DNA from: JANSWY01 sp965228955
GTDB lineage: Bacteria > Bacteroidota > Bacteroidia > Cytophagales > Cyclobacteriaceae
Direction of reading: 5' to 3'
NCBI GenBank assembly: GCA_965228955.1
Contig: OZ245848.1
Coordinates: forward strand, 4,278,001-4,342,000
Length of the DNA stretch: 64,000 nt
Part shown: in pieces, positions 44,352-53,738 of the stretch
How positions within the stretch are numbered: position 1 is the first letter of the stretch
Layout: each line of letters starts with the position of its first letter
Position numbers and translations under genes: made by a program
The notes under the pieces: model-generated
The model's database searches: none
The model's input: only the letters and a program-made list of their open reading frames with translations
What the model was told of the DNA's origin: nothing

Positions 44352-45712
44352 AAATAATCAATCCATCAATAGAAGAGCTTATTAAAGAAGTTCAGGAGGA
44401 TTCAAAAGAATCAGTTCAAAAGGCGTATGAAACACTAAAAAAGAGCCAAATCTCCTGGACTAATCAAGACATTGATTCTAGAATTGAGAGTATCAAAAAA
44501 TTTAAAGAAGCGCTCTTAGAACAAATTGATTCTTTAGGTTCCATTCTTTCTTCTGAGGTAGGTAAACCTTTGAATCAATCCGGAAATGAAATCCGGGGAG
44601 CGGCAAGTAGAATTGATTACTTCATTGACAATTCAAAAGAAATCTTATCAACCAGAGCTGCGGTAAAGGAAGCAAATCTGGAGGAAGAGGTTTCATTCGA
44701 ACCTCTTGGTGTGATTGCCAATATTTCAGCCTGGAATTATCCTTATTTGGTTGGAGTGAATGTGTTTATTCCAGCCTTAATTGCCGGTAATGCTGTTTTG
44801 TATAAACCAAGTGAGTTCAGTACGCTTACGGGTCTTGAGATAGAAAGATTGATGCATGAAGCTGGGGTTCCACAGGATGTTTTTAAATGTATTGTTGGAA
44901 GTGGCGAAGTTGGACAGCAACTATTGGACTTACCATTAGATGGCTATTTCTTCACGGGATCTCATAAAACAGGTCAATATATCTATGAGCAAGTTGCTCC
45001 TAAAATGGTACCGTGTCAAATGGAATTAGGTGGCAAAGACCCAATGTATGTTTCCAATAACAATGATGACATAGTTGCAATAGCCAAAGGAGCGGCAGAA
45101 GGTGCTTTTTATAACAATGGACAAAGTTGCTGTGCAGTAGAAAGAATATATGTTCATGAAGATCATTATGATCAATTCGTCAACGCATTTGTGGAAGAGG
45201 TGAAGTCGTATCCAATTGGCTTAAGTACTGAAGAAAATGTTTTCATTGGTCCTCTGACAAGAGAAAATCAAATAGCTGTTCTGGAAAACCAGGTTGCTGA
45301 TGCCGTTAATAAAGGAGCTGAGTTAAAACTTGGAGGTCAGGCAATTGATAGGAACGGATACTATTTTGAACCAACAGTTTTGACTAATGTAAATCATGAT
45401 ATGGAAGTGATGACGGAAGAAAGCTTTGGGCCTATTATTGGCATCCAATCTGTAAAGGATAATGAAGAAGCAATTGCTTTAATGAAAGACACCCGCTACG
45501 GTCTGACTTCAGCTATTTACACTAAGGACAAGGAAGAGTTCCGCACTATTGGAAAGGCTATGAATAGTGGAACTGTTTACTGGAATTGCTGCGATAGAGT
45601 AAGTGCAAATGTTCCGTGGAGTGGAAGAGGTAATTCTGGGTTTGGAAGCACTTTATCTGAAGAAGGTATAAAGGCATTTGTGAGGCCCAAGGCCTGGCAG
45701 ATGAGGTTTTGA
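44348..45712 (+). CDS. NAD(P)-dependent aldehyde dehydrogenase
   Basis: 454 residues, slightly short for the ALDH superfamily (~480-500), mainly at the N-terminus. Asn129 (ISAWNYP), Glu226 (MELGGKDP) and catalytic Cys261 (NNGQSCCAVER) are present, followed by the terminal domain (EESFGPIIGI). It oxidises the aldehyde made by the alcohol dehydrogenase to the acid. Final gene of the operon, coupled to the hydrolase by 4 bases. Confidence 0.93.
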   Translation: MKIINPSIEELIKEVQEDSKESVQKAYETLKKSQISWTNQDIDSRIESIKKFKEALLEQIDSLGSILSSEVGKPLNQSGNEIRGAASRIDYFIDNSKEILSTRAAVKEANLEEEVSFEPLGVIANISAWNYPYLVGVNVFIPALIAGNAVLYKPSEFSTLTGLEIERLMHEAGVPQDVFKCIVGSGEVGQQLLDLPLDGYFFTGSHKTGQYIYEQVAPKMVPCQMELGGKDPMYVSNNNDDIVAIAKGAAEGAFYNNGQSCCAVERIYVHEDHYDQFVNAFVEEVKSYPIGLSTEENVFIGPLTRENQIAVLENQVADAVNKGAELKLGGQAIDRNGYYFEPTVLTNVNHDMEVMTEESFGPIIGIQSVKDNEEAIALMKDTRYGLTSAIYTKDKEEFRTIGKAMNSGTVYWNCCDRVSANVPWSGRGNSGFGSTLSEEGIKAFVRPKAWQMRF

Positions 45713-45737
45713 GTTTGGAGTTTTGCGTTTTTGATAT

Positions 45738-45773
45738 TTGGACAGTATATAGAGTGAAAATCTGGTAGTTTTG
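45738..45773 (+). promoter_or_regulatory. Promoter candidate of the lipoprotein gene
   Basis: A perfect TANNTTTG box, TAGTTTTG (45766-45773), with TTTG at 45737-45740 as the upstream element; spacing of 25 bases is slightly long. The box includes the TTG sometimes taken as a start codon. Confidence 0.4.
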
Positions 45774-45809
45774 AGGGCTCACTATCAGAAATATCATGTG
45801 GTTAAACTT

Positions 45810-46700
45810 ATGAATGTTAGAGGCATAGTGTGTTTGTTTTTTCTTATGTATTTAGCTGGTTGTTCTAAACCAAAGGAACAGCGGACTCAAACTTCATTAA
45901 ATGAAGTAGAAAAACAACAAATTGAAAAACTTTCGCATCGGCTGGTGAAAAGCATCAACTCTCAAGACTTTTCAGTCATCAACGAATTTTGGAGCGATGA
46001 TCATTTCATGGTGAGGGTCTCAACTGAATCTAAGACTCAGAGAAGTGTTCTAAGCCATATCTTCAAAACCCAGATCAAGCAGATTATTAAAACTGGAAAT
46101 ATCTCAATAATACTGGATATTAATACTTACAACGGAAAAGCCTATTTATGTAAAGTCAATCACTTCGATTCTCACAGTGAAGTGATACTATTGCTCTCAT
46201 TTGATGATCGATTCGATTTCTTTAAATATCGGATTGAAATGCAAGGAGCAAAGCCGGTTATTTCTGATTTTATGACTCTAACAGAAAATGTTTGGTACAG
46301 TGAAAAAATCTCGTTAGATCTCAAAATCAATGCAAGATTCGAGTCTTATTCTGAGGAACGCCAGATCGCTAATTCTGGAATTAGTACCGCTCAATACTAT
46401 CAGGATATCGGTGATAATGAATCTGCATTGGAAGCGTTAATGAGCATCCCCAGAAGCTATCACGGTGGCAATATTATAAGTATCGAAAAGTTAATTATTG
46501 CTTCAGAAATTGGTCCTGAAACCTACACCAAAGTACTGAGGTCTGAATTTCAACATAATAAAAGTTTATACATGAAGTATTTATATCATTATTATGTTGA
46601 CACAGTAAATCGAAAGACATTTAGTCACGAATTAAAGCAGGAAATTGGTGATCCCAAAACATTAGACACCCTTGTTATAAGTGGCAGATTCTGGAATTAA
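45810..46700 (+). CDS. Lipoprotein of unknown function
   Basis: 296 residues from the ATG at 45810, chosen because it yields a lipobox at Cys18 (MYLAGC) and follows a promoter; an earlier TTG overlaps the -7 box. The mature protein has an NTF2-like-looking N-terminal half (KLSHRLVKSINSQDFSVI) and a helical C-terminal half with a short TPR-like segment (ISTAQYYQDIGDNESALEALM). No family recognised. It starts 98 bases after the catabolic operon, with its own promoter, so it is probably independent. Convergent by 4 bases with the next gene. Confidence 0.7.
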   Translation: MNVRGIVCLFFLMYLAGCSKPKEQRTQTSLNEVEKQQIEKLSHRLVKSINSQDFSVINEFWSDDHFMVRVSTESKTQRSVLSHIFKTQIKQIIKTGNISIILDINTYNGKAYLCKVNHFDSHSEVILLLSFDDRFDFFKYRIEMQGAKPVISDFMTLTENVWYSEKISLDLKINARFESYSEERQIANSGISTAQYYQDIGDNESALEALMSIPRSYHGGNIISIEKLIIASEIGPETYTKVLRSEFQHNKSLYMKYLYHYYVDTVNRKTFSHELKQEIGDPKTLDTLVISGRFWN

Positions 46701-47623
46701 ATTCCACCATATCTTTTCATAATTCTCAAACACCTTAAAGTATTCCATCTCCCAGGCTTACCGGCTTTCTCCATTTCAAAATGAATAAGCCCAGGATGCT
46801 TTGCTTGCATGTTCCAGGTTCCGTTTCTATTCCTTTTACTAAGAATATATTCATATGCTGAGGACATTCTTGAATCCCATTTGGTATTAGAATTCTGAAA
46901 ATAGTCCATGCACCTGAGTATATCATATTTCCATCTACCGGGAAATGGAAACTTAAGAAATGCTTTGTTTATAATATCTCCAGTTCGGTCACTTTTATAT
47001 AATTGATGCAGAAGAATAAACTCAGTGGAAGAACTCATCAATTCCATGATTTCTTTCGCTCTATATTCATATCCAGATTTTAAGTATTCATGAAATCCTT
47101 CTAAAACAGATAAAGTGGAGTGAAGAGAGCTGTGCTTGGCCCCAGATCTATTCAGCATACAATTAAAACCTCCATCAGGCATTTTCTGGCTAATCAAGAA
47201 GTCGATAACTGAATTCATTTTTCCCTCGTTTGCACCAAAATATGAAGCGTAATTCAGGAACATTCCATTCACACAAACATCCGCATGCACAATTTGTCCG
47301 AACGGATTGATTCCACCATCAATCCCCTTTTCGTCTTCCAAAATCAAATCAATTGATTCTCTGACTTCTTCATTTCCTGGATCAAGACAAAGGTGTCTAA
47401 GGTCCAATAATGTATAGTGAGTCGAAATCCATTTAGGTTGATAAAATGAATCTCCCCATTGACCATTCTTTTTTCTTCTTTTTAAGAATTCCAATCCCCA
47501 TCCTTCGTTTGCAATTCTTTTTTGAAGATCGACTCTATCCTCTCCAAGCAAGTCTCTGTAAGTCTGATATTGAATAGAAACATCACCTTCCAAAAGCCAT
47601 GAAATAAGTTCTTCATTATTCAT
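46697..47623 (-). CDS. Toroid-fold (squalene-cyclase-like) protein of unknown function
   Basis: 308 residues, no signal peptide or membrane helix. Repeats of the alpha/alpha toroid are visible: KNGQWGDSFYQPKW, QKMPDGGFNCMLN and RNGTWNMQAKHPG (QW-type pattern). Squalene-cyclase and prenyltransferase folds share these, but the acid catalyst DxDD is missing, so I do not call it a cyclase. It may bind a ligand. It stands alone; its start lies 119 bases from the helicase gene on the other strand. Confidence 0.7.
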   Translation of the reverse strand: MNNEELISWLLEGDVSIQYQTYRDLLGEDRVDLQKRIANEGWGLEFLKRRKKNGQWGDSFYQPKWISTHYTLLDLRHLCLDPGNEEVRESIDLILEDEKGIDGGINPFGQIVHADVCVNGMFLNYASYFGANEGKMNSVIDFLISQKMPDGGFNCMLNRSGAKHSSLHSTLSVLEGFHEYLKSGYEYRAKEIMELMSSSTEFILLHQLYKSDRTGDIINKAFLKFPFPGRWKYDILRCMDYFQNSNTKWDSRMSSAYEYILSKRNRNGTWNMQAKHPGLIHFEMEKAGKPGRWNTLRCLRIMKRYGGI

Positions 47624-47727
47624 AATATCAATCTACTGGGCATCAATGAATGGACCAATGACATTTGATAGGTAGAAAAAAGACTTAAACTCCTGTATAG
47701 CAGGAACCTTCTTTTCGCTTTAAAGTG

Positions 47728-47735
47728 TAGCTTTG
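47728..47735 (+). promoter_or_regulatory. TANNTTTG box just before the helicase gene
   Basis: TAGCTTTG fits the Bacteroidota -7 consensus exactly, only 7 bases before the ATG. If used, the mRNA would be almost leaderless. No clear TTG lies at the right distance upstream. Confidence 0.35.
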
Positions 47736-47742
47736 CACTCCC

Positions 47743-48864
47743 ATGGAAAATTTTGCACAACTAGGAGTAAGTAAAGAGTTCATCAAAGGATTAAATGAAT
47801 TGAATATCAAAGTTCCAACTGATATTCAGAAAGAAGTAATTCCTTTATTGCTAAGTGACAATAGAGACCTAATAGGTCAGGCCCAAACTGGTATGGGGAA
47901 AACTGCTGCTTACGGACTTCCTCTCCTTCACAGAATTGATCCAAACAATAAAAAAGTTCAAGGTTTAATACTTTGTCCAACAAGGGAACTTGGTCAGCAG
48001 GTTGCAAAGCAGCTATTTAAGTTCACAAAGTATTCTGCAAAAATCTTTACAGAGGCTGTTTACGGAGGTGAAAAGATAGACCGACAAATCATCAACCTAA
48101 AAAGACCAACTCAGATAGTAGTTGCTACCCCAGGTAGACTAATTGATCTTGTAAAAAGAAAAGCTGTTGATTTGAGTGAAGTAAAAACAGTGGTTCTAGA
48201 TGAGGCTGATGAAATGCTGAGCATGGGTTTCAAAAAAGAGCTGGATCAGATACTTGAGTTTCTTACCAATGTTGAAGCCAGGTGGTTGTTTTCTGCCACC
48301 ATGCCTACTGGTATCAAAAATATTATTAAAAACCACATGTCTTCCCAGGCGCTTAGAGTCGAGGTGAGTGGTAAAAATGTAGTTAATGAAAATATATTTC
48401 ATCGCTACTTGGTTTGCGAAGAGGATGAGAAGCTATACGCCTTAATTCAATTTATTCAATCTGAACAAGGAAATAGAGGTGTTGTTTTTTGTAAGACTAA
48501 AGCTGCTACTCAAAAACTTGCAAAGCAACTCAAAGCAAAAAATGTAGCTTGCGAGGCACTTCATGGAGACCTTCTTCAGAAGGAGCGTGATAAAGTGATG
48601 AGGGCTTTCAAAAATGAATCTTTGCAGATTCTTGTTTCCACTGATGTTGCAGCAAGAGGAATTGATGTTCCGGGATTGGCATTTGTTGGTCATTTCCAAT
48701 TACCAGAAAGTGATGAGTATTATACTCACAGAAGTGGAAGAACTGCCAGAGCTGGCAACCAAGGAGTTTCCATGAGTTTTGTCACCTATCAGGAGGTAAA
48801 AGTTCTACATGAATACGAGAAAACACTTGGAATCAAATTTGACCAGGTAAAAGAAGCTAAATAA
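47743..48864 (+). CDS. DEAD-box RNA helicase
   Basis: 373 residues, only the two RecA-like domains without the long C-terminal tail of CsdA/DeaD. Q motif near GVSKEFIKGLNELNI, Walker A AQTGMGKT (47-54), PTREL (79-83), DEAD (153-156), SAT, and motif VI HRSGRTARAG. It unwinds structured RNA in ribosome assembly or cold adaptation. It stops one base before the end of the convergent MmcQ gene. Confidence 0.94.
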   Translation: MENFAQLGVSKEFIKGLNELNIKVPTDIQKEVIPLLLSDNRDLIGQAQTGMGKTAAYGLPLLHRIDPNNKKVQGLILCPTRELGQQVAKQLFKFTKYSAKIFTEAVYGGEKIDRQIINLKRPTQIVVATPGRLIDLVKRKAVDLSEVKTVVLDEADEMLSMGFKKELDQILEFLTNVEARWLFSATMPTGIKNIIKNHMSSQALRVEVSGKNVVNENIFHRYLVCEEDEKLYALIQFIQSEQGNRGVVFCKTKAATQKLAKQLKAKNVACEALHGDLLQKERDKVMRAFKNESLQILVSTDVAARGIDVPGLAFVGHFQLPESDEYYTHRSGRTARAGNQGVSMSFVTYQEVKVLHEYEKTLGIKFDQVKEAK

Positions 48865-49221
48865 TTATCCTTGAAGTTCCTCTCTAACCTTTTTTGGAAG
48901 GTTGGCTACCACCAATTCATAAGAGACATCAAGCCATTCACTAAGAAGATTATCTGGAATTGATCCGTCCAACATTACCATGTTCCAATGTTTGGGACTC
49001 ATATATGGTGGTTTCTGAACAGCAGGATATTTTTCCCGTAATTCCTGAATTGAATCAGGGTGATATTTGACCGTAAACCCTTCAAATTCGGAAATATCAG
49101 CGGCAGTAAACATTTTACCCATCACCTTAAAGACTAGTAAATCCGGGAGTTTAGAGAATGGAATAGATTCTGTAACTCCCTTTTTGGCAATGCAATAATC
49201 TCTGTATTGTTCTACATTCAT
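48865..49221 (-). CDS. MmcQ/YjbR family DNA-binding protein
   Basis: 118 residues, the usual length. The opening MNVEQYRDYCIAKKGVTESIPF, the FKVMGKMFTAADI strand, and the end helix with YMSPKHWNMVMLDG are typical of MmcQ/YjbR. The fold is CyaY-like and the role unclear. A single gene convergent with the helicase. Confidence 0.9.
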   Translation of the reverse strand: MNVEQYRDYCIAKKGVTESIPFSKLPDLLVFKVMGKMFTAADISEFEGFTVKYHPDSIQELREKYPAVQKPPYMSPKHWNMVMLDGSIPDNLLSEWLDVSYELVVANLPKKVREELQG

Positions 49222-49230
49222 TATTAAAAA

Positions 49231-49262
49231 ACAAAAAAGCGGACTCTTAAAAGAGTCCGCTT
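49231..49262 (-). terminator. Strong hairpin downstream of the TonB receptor
   Basis: AAGCGGACTCTT (49237-49248) and AAGAGTCCGCTT (49251-49262), a perfect 12-base palindrome. On the minus strand it is followed by a T-rich tract. It could end the TonB receptor transcript about 210 bases past its stop codon and isolate the MmcQ gene. Confidence 0.7.
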
Positions 49263-49403
49263 TGATTCATCAACCATCTGTCTTTGATCACCGGGCGGTG
49301 ATCGTAGTATATAAACTGTATTTTCTGATAAATGTTTCCTCTACAGCAAAAAAATTCTCTCTGATTTCAATTTTGACGCCTTAATGACATTCTTGAGTAA
49401 TTG

Positions 49404-49426
49404 AAAAAAGGCCACAAAATGTGACC
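49404..49426 (-). terminator. Weak hairpin close to the TonB receptor stop
   Basis: GGCCACA (49410-49416) and TGTGACC (49420-49426) with one mismatch; a T-run follows on the minus strand. A third hairpin lies between the two (GATCACC and GGTGATC, 49286-49303). Confidence 0.5.
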
Positions 49427-49471
49427 TATTTCCTTGTTGGTGAATCCTATGAAGATTTATTGCTATTAATA

Positions 49472-51955
49472 CTATTTCTTTCCGATTGCAGGCAAGTTTG
49501 CTTTTAATTCAGCTGAGAATAGCCTTCCTGTAAAAGGTGCTGCAGTGAACTCTCTGAACTCAGAGTCAAACAGATTTGTAACCTGTGCAGAGACTGTGAA
49601 AATATCATTGACTCTGTATCCTACTCCAACATCAACATTGGTAAATCCGCCCAGCGGACCAAAGTTCCATGTATCTCCGCTTCTTGCTCCTTCAACTACT
49701 GGAACACCTCTGTAAACCAAATCTTGGGTCTCCGCCGCAATCTGGAAGCTTGAGAAGTAATCATATTCCTCAACCCATCTTACAAATACATTCCCAAAGA
49801 ATTTATTGGTTCTGTAATACAATCCTGTTCCGAACTTGTTTCTTGGCGCATTTACAAGGATATCCAGTTTATTCACCACTCCATCTCCGTTGAAGTCGTT
49901 GCTTTCCAAATCATCTTCATCAACGCTGTAATCAAAGAATGAATAATTGAAAGTCCAGTTTAACTTATCATTGATATAAAGGTTTGTTCCAATATCAAAT
50001 CCATAAGTATTGACTTCACCAAAATTGACATAGGTAGCTACCAACCCACCAAACACTCCATATCCGGATTGCACCTGATCAATCGGAGTATCTCCTCTTT
50101 GAGTTGCTACTCCAACAACAGTCACAGGAGATAGGAAATCCTTAGAGATGTTATAATAAGCGTTGGCATCTAAAAAGAACTTATTTGGAACTACCTGTGC
50201 TTTATAGCCTAGTTCAATAGTCTGTATTTTCTCTACTTTCTGCTTTTCAACCTGGCTACCATCCGACAAAGTGAATCCTTCGGCGTTACCCAAAATCAAT
50301 CCCGCAAATAAATCACCGTACATATTCAGAATGGTAGGAGCAGCTATTCCTTGTCCATAAGTAAGCCTAATTGCCCCGTTCCCAGTGTTGTAAACCAGTC
50401 CGGCTTTTGGAACAAAATTGAAATCGTAAATTTCATGGTTATCTGCTCTGAATGAAGCAACTGCTTTCAACTGATTATTGAATCTCTGATCAATTTGTCC
50501 GTAGATCCCCAGTTGATTGATTTTGATTGGATCGTTCCCTCCGTTATCTAATAGGTAAGTACCGTTGCTATTGGCAATATCTCTTTGCCATTGTCCTCCA
50601 AGTACTACTTTGGTGCCTCCAAATGTCTTATTCCATTGCATTTCTGCATTCCATCTTCTGCTGTCATCAGCGAATGTGGCACCATTACCTAATGAACTTT
50701 CTTCTGCGTCTGCTTCTGAAGCTCCTGCATCTATTGCTGCATAGTAGTTTTTAGTTCTTTGGTCAATTGCATAAGTATCATCGGTGCTACTCATTGTGTG
50801 ATAGACTTGAGCAAAGAAATTGTCTGAGGTATATCTAAGATGGAAGTAGTTTACATTCCAGTCGATGATTTGATTTCTTCCCACGTTAGTAGGTGATAGG
50901 TAAGTACTGTTGCTACCGCCCCATCCTAATATTAAATCTGAATTTTCTGTCACTCCATAGTAAAGAGCAGCTTCAGCCCTCATAAACTGAAGGTCATTAT
51001 CCAATTTATATTCCTCATATCCTTCTTTAATTCCATCAGGAATAGCATTTCCTAGTGAATCAAACGCCCCTACTCTATCAATATAAACTGAGTCCATAAA
51101 CTCAAACTCTTCTGCCTGAGTGTATTCTCCCATAACCTTAAAGGCTAACTTTTCATTGATCACTTGTGCGTGCCTGAATCTAGCACTTAACATGCTTTGG
51201 TTCCCAGCATTTACTGCAATGGTAGTTCCTGCAGATGATCTTGGGTCTTTAGTGATTGTATGCACCAAGCCATTATGCGCATTTGGCCCATAAAGAGCTG
51301 CATTTGGTCCTAGAATTACTTCTACTCTCTCAATATCTTCTTTGATTTGAGTGGTTAAAGGTCCAAGAGGTAAACCTGTTGCAATCAAAGTGGCAAACCT
51401 ACCATCATTGACCTGCAGATTTTTCGCGTTGAAGTTGCTGTTGAAACCTCTGATATTTATTCCAGTTCCTGCTACTCCTGCTCTGATGTAATCCACTCCT
51501 TTTACTCTTGACAACAATTCTCCTGGATTAAAGGACGGTAATTCTTCAATATCCTTACTGGAGATAATTTCTATGGTTGCTGGTGTTTCGGTGATTTTTT
51601 CTGGTTGCCTGGTTCCGGATATGACTACCTGATCAAAAGCAAAAATTGATTCACTCATTGATAACTGACCTAGTGAAACATCACTTCCTGATACGGTTAT
51701 GTTTTTATTAATATCTTCATAACCAATAAAAGAAATGATCACTGTGTATGCTCCATCTGAAACACTGGTGATACTGAAATTCCCGTTATCATCCGTAATA
51801 GCTCCCTGAGTTGTTCCCTGAATGAGAGCAGATGCTCCAACTAATGGTTCTCCCGACTCCTGATCTACAACAGTTCCGTTAATCTGGTATTGACCAAAAG
51901 ACTTAAAACTTAGTAAGATTACACTTACACATAAAGCGGTAAAAAATTTTTTCAT
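49472..51955 (-). CDS. TonB-dependent outer-membrane receptor, SusD-less
   Basis: 827 residues. Signal peptide ~1-21 (FTALCVSVILLSFKSFG), carboxypeptidase-like domain ~23-105 (INGTVVDQESGEPLVGAS), plug ~110-235 with ALYGPNAHNGLVHTITKD, then a barrel ending in FSAELKANLPAIGKK. It shares the LYGPNAxNG plug motif with the receptor at 20990, so the two are related. There is no SusD, TonB or substrate enzyme nearby; substrate unknown. Transcribed alone. Confidence 0.9.
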   Translation of the reverse strand: MKKFFTALCVSVILLSFKSFGQYQINGTVVDQESGEPLVGASALIQGTTQGAITDDNGNFSITSVSDGAYTVIISFIGYEDINKNITVSGSDVSLGQLSMSESIFAFDQVVISGTRQPEKITETPATIEIISSKDIEELPSFNPGELLSRVKGVDYIRAGVAGTGINIRGFNSNFNAKNLQVNDGRFATLIATGLPLGPLTTQIKEDIERVEVILGPNAALYGPNAHNGLVHTITKDPRSSAGTTIAVNAGNQSMLSARFRHAQVINEKLAFKVMGEYTQAEEFEFMDSVYIDRVGAFDSLGNAIPDGIKEGYEEYKLDNDLQFMRAEAALYYGVTENSDLILGWGGSNSTYLSPTNVGRNQIIDWNVNYFHLRYTSDNFFAQVYHTMSSTDDTYAIDQRTKNYYAAIDAGASEADAEESSLGNGATFADDSRRWNAEMQWNKTFGGTKVVLGGQWQRDIANSNGTYLLDNGGNDPIKINQLGIYGQIDQRFNNQLKAVASFRADNHEIYDFNFVPKAGLVYNTGNGAIRLTYGQGIAAPTILNMYGDLFAGLILGNAEGFTLSDGSQVEKQKVEKIQTIELGYKAQVVPNKFFLDANAYYNISKDFLSPVTVVGVATQRGDTPIDQVQSGYGVFGGLVATYVNFGEVNTYGFDIGTNLYINDKLNWTFNYSFFDYSVDEDDLESNDFNGDGVVNKLDILVNAPRNKFGTGLYYRTNKFFGNVFVRWVEEYDYFSSFQIAAETQDLVYRGVPVVEGARSGDTWNFGPLGGFTNVDVGVGYRVNDIFTVSAQVTNLFDSEFREFTAAPFTGRLFSAELKANLPAIGKK

Positions 51956-52289
51956 TTTCGAAATTTTTTGGACGTTCTACTTACTATCATTCAATAAACT
52001 TAGAAAACGACCTATCCTTTTTATGAAAATTGAAACATTAGACTATTATGACTATCGCAACTAATTGAAGCTAAATTCATTTTATTTAATTGATTATCAG
52101 CATTTTAAGTATTAAAAAAGCACCATAGACTTTACTTATACGAAGTAACTGAGAAAAAACAGGAGAACAAAAATAAATATGCAGGAAATGGATTATCCAA
52201 AAATATTAGTCAACAAAAACACTAAAAACACAGTAAAAAATAAGCTTGTTGAGACCAATCAAAGAATTGAACCAGCAGACAATTTTGAG
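51956..52289. other. Gene-free spacer upstream of the TonB receptor
   Basis: 334 AT-rich bases. A small hairpin TTACTT (52133-52138) / AAGTAA (52144-52149) sits in the middle. It should hold the receptor promoter and the end of the helical-repeat gene's transcript. I see no clear terminator and no gene. Confidence 0.5.
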
Positions 52290-53726
52290 TTAAATACTCT
52301 TAGTTTCTGCGTACAGTTTTGATTTCGCCAATACCACTGGTCTGGGGATATAGACCTCTAATTCTGCTAATACTTTGTTCAATACAAATGACTTATGTGG
52401 ATTTGCCAGATGCTCCCTTGAGAATTCAACAATAGAATCCACCAAAGAATCAGTATCTATTTGTTTTTCTTTGTAGCGGGCTATCTCGTGATACCACCTA
52501 ATTGTTGGTAGATAAATTTCCCTTTCCCGGTCTTCTTTGTCTTTATTGAGAAGATTATAACGCTTGAAGACATTCAACACTTTTTCAAATTTCTGTTGTT
52601 TGATTAAGCCTTGAATGTATGCAGTAAAGAATGAATACCATCTCTGTGTAAGAATTTCATGCCTGTGTATTCTCAGAAAACTTTCAGCAAGCATTTCTCC
52701 TCTTTCAGGTTGATTATTGAGGTTGAGACATTTTATGTAGAAGGAAATAAACCCAATTTTATGAAAGAAATTTGAGGTCTTTTGAACTTCAGAAAAGGAT
52801 TCCTTCAACAAATTAAGCGCCTCTTCAATTTTCCCCTGCCTGATTAGAATAGAACTAAAATTACTTAAATACTGAACATGGTCGGTGTTTTTTTGCCGGA
52901 TTGATAAGTAACCGTATTCCTCAGCCTGTTGCAATACGTCAAATTTGGAATGCAGCATTAATCGATTGGCATAGTAATTATAAAGAATCCTTCTGGTATA
53001 GAATTTTCCATTAGCCAGGAGTTCATCAAGCTCATCATATACCACTTTGAGCTTATCAAATTCCCGACTATTGAAATACAAAAATGTCAACCGGATCACG
53101 GCCATGTAGCGATTAAAGCCATCCATTTCAGGGTTACGGAAAACACTTAACAACCAATCCTCCCATTGATCGGTCGGCTTTTCCTGATCGTTAAATTCTT
53201 TGATAATATCTACTGTGGCCTGATGAAGCTGTTTGTTGACTGATTTGCTTTCGTCATACAGCTTCTGATAGGAGTTTATAAATTGGTTTACAACCTCATA
53301 CTCTTCATACCTTAATCTGATGAGTAGGAAATGCCTGAAATTCACCACCATCTCAAAGAATTTCATGAAGTTATGAATTGGATGTTCATATTTTCTAATA
53401 CTTCGTAAAAGGACCTTTTCCTCCTTTTCAGTAATGGCATCAGTAATTACCTTGCGATCCATTTCGTTGATCCATTCGAAGTATTTATCAACATCAATTG
53501 CATCCAGATTCTTTTGAATCCAACGCATGGTGGATGAGTATTTTCGCTTATCTATGGAAGTGTTATATGGAGAACTGGTTCTTTGATCGTGAGCGTTTGA
53601 ATGGACTCTGGTTAGAATATCCAATTTCTCTTTATCTTCAAATTGTTGAAGATTCATGAGATAGTCTGCTTCATGAGGTAATATTTCTGAAGCGAAAGCG
53701 GTAAACTTCTTAAGCTTTACTTTCAA
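52290..53726 (-). CDS. Helical-repeat protein of unknown function
   Basis: 478 residues, almost all helix. TPR-like pairs are visible at QYLSNFSSILIRQGKIEEAL and the following 34-residue segments. No membrane helix or signal. The N-terminal half is highly charged. Homologues in Bacteroidota are uncharacterised scaffold-like proteins. It is the last gene of the FabG operon, 12 bases after the hydrolase, so a scaffold for the pathway or an unrelated passenger are both possible. Confidence 0.65.
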   Translation of the reverse strand: MKVKLKKFTAFASEILPHEADYLMNLQQFEDKEKLDILTRVHSNAHDQRTSSPYNTSIDKRKYSSTMRWIQKNLDAIDVDKYFEWINEMDRKVITDAITEKEEKVLLRSIRKYEHPIHNFMKFFEMVVNFRHFLLIRLRYEEYEVVNQFINSYQKLYDESKSVNKQLHQATVDIIKEFNDQEKPTDQWEDWLLSVFRNPEMDGFNRYMAVIRLTFLYFNSREFDKLKVVYDELDELLANGKFYTRRILYNYYANRLMLHSKFDVLQQAEEYGYLSIRQKNTDHVQYLSNFSSILIRQGKIEEALNLLKESFSEVQKTSNFFHKIGFISFYIKCLNLNNQPERGEMLAESFLRIHRHEILTQRWYSFFTAYIQGLIKQQKFEKVLNVFKRYNLLNKDKEDREREIYLPTIRWYHEIARYKEKQIDTDSLVDSIVEFSREHLANPHKSFVLNKVLAELEVYIPRPVVLAKSKLYAETKSI

Positions 53727-53738
53727 ACGCGATGGGCT

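Noticed and set aside
39758..45712. Reading the operon as the putrescine (Puu) or GABA pathway
   Set aside because: The flavin oxidase and transaminase of that pathway are missing and an iron alcohol dehydrogenase takes the second step, so the substrate should carry a hydroxyl group.
45771..45809. TTG at 45771 as start of the lipoprotein
   Set aside because: It lies inside a TANNTTTG box and would bury the lipobox behind a charged extension; the ATG at 45810 gives a proper lipoprotein signal.
46697..47623. Calling the toroid protein a squalene-hopene cyclase
   Set aside because: It is half the usual length and the DxDD acid motif is absent.
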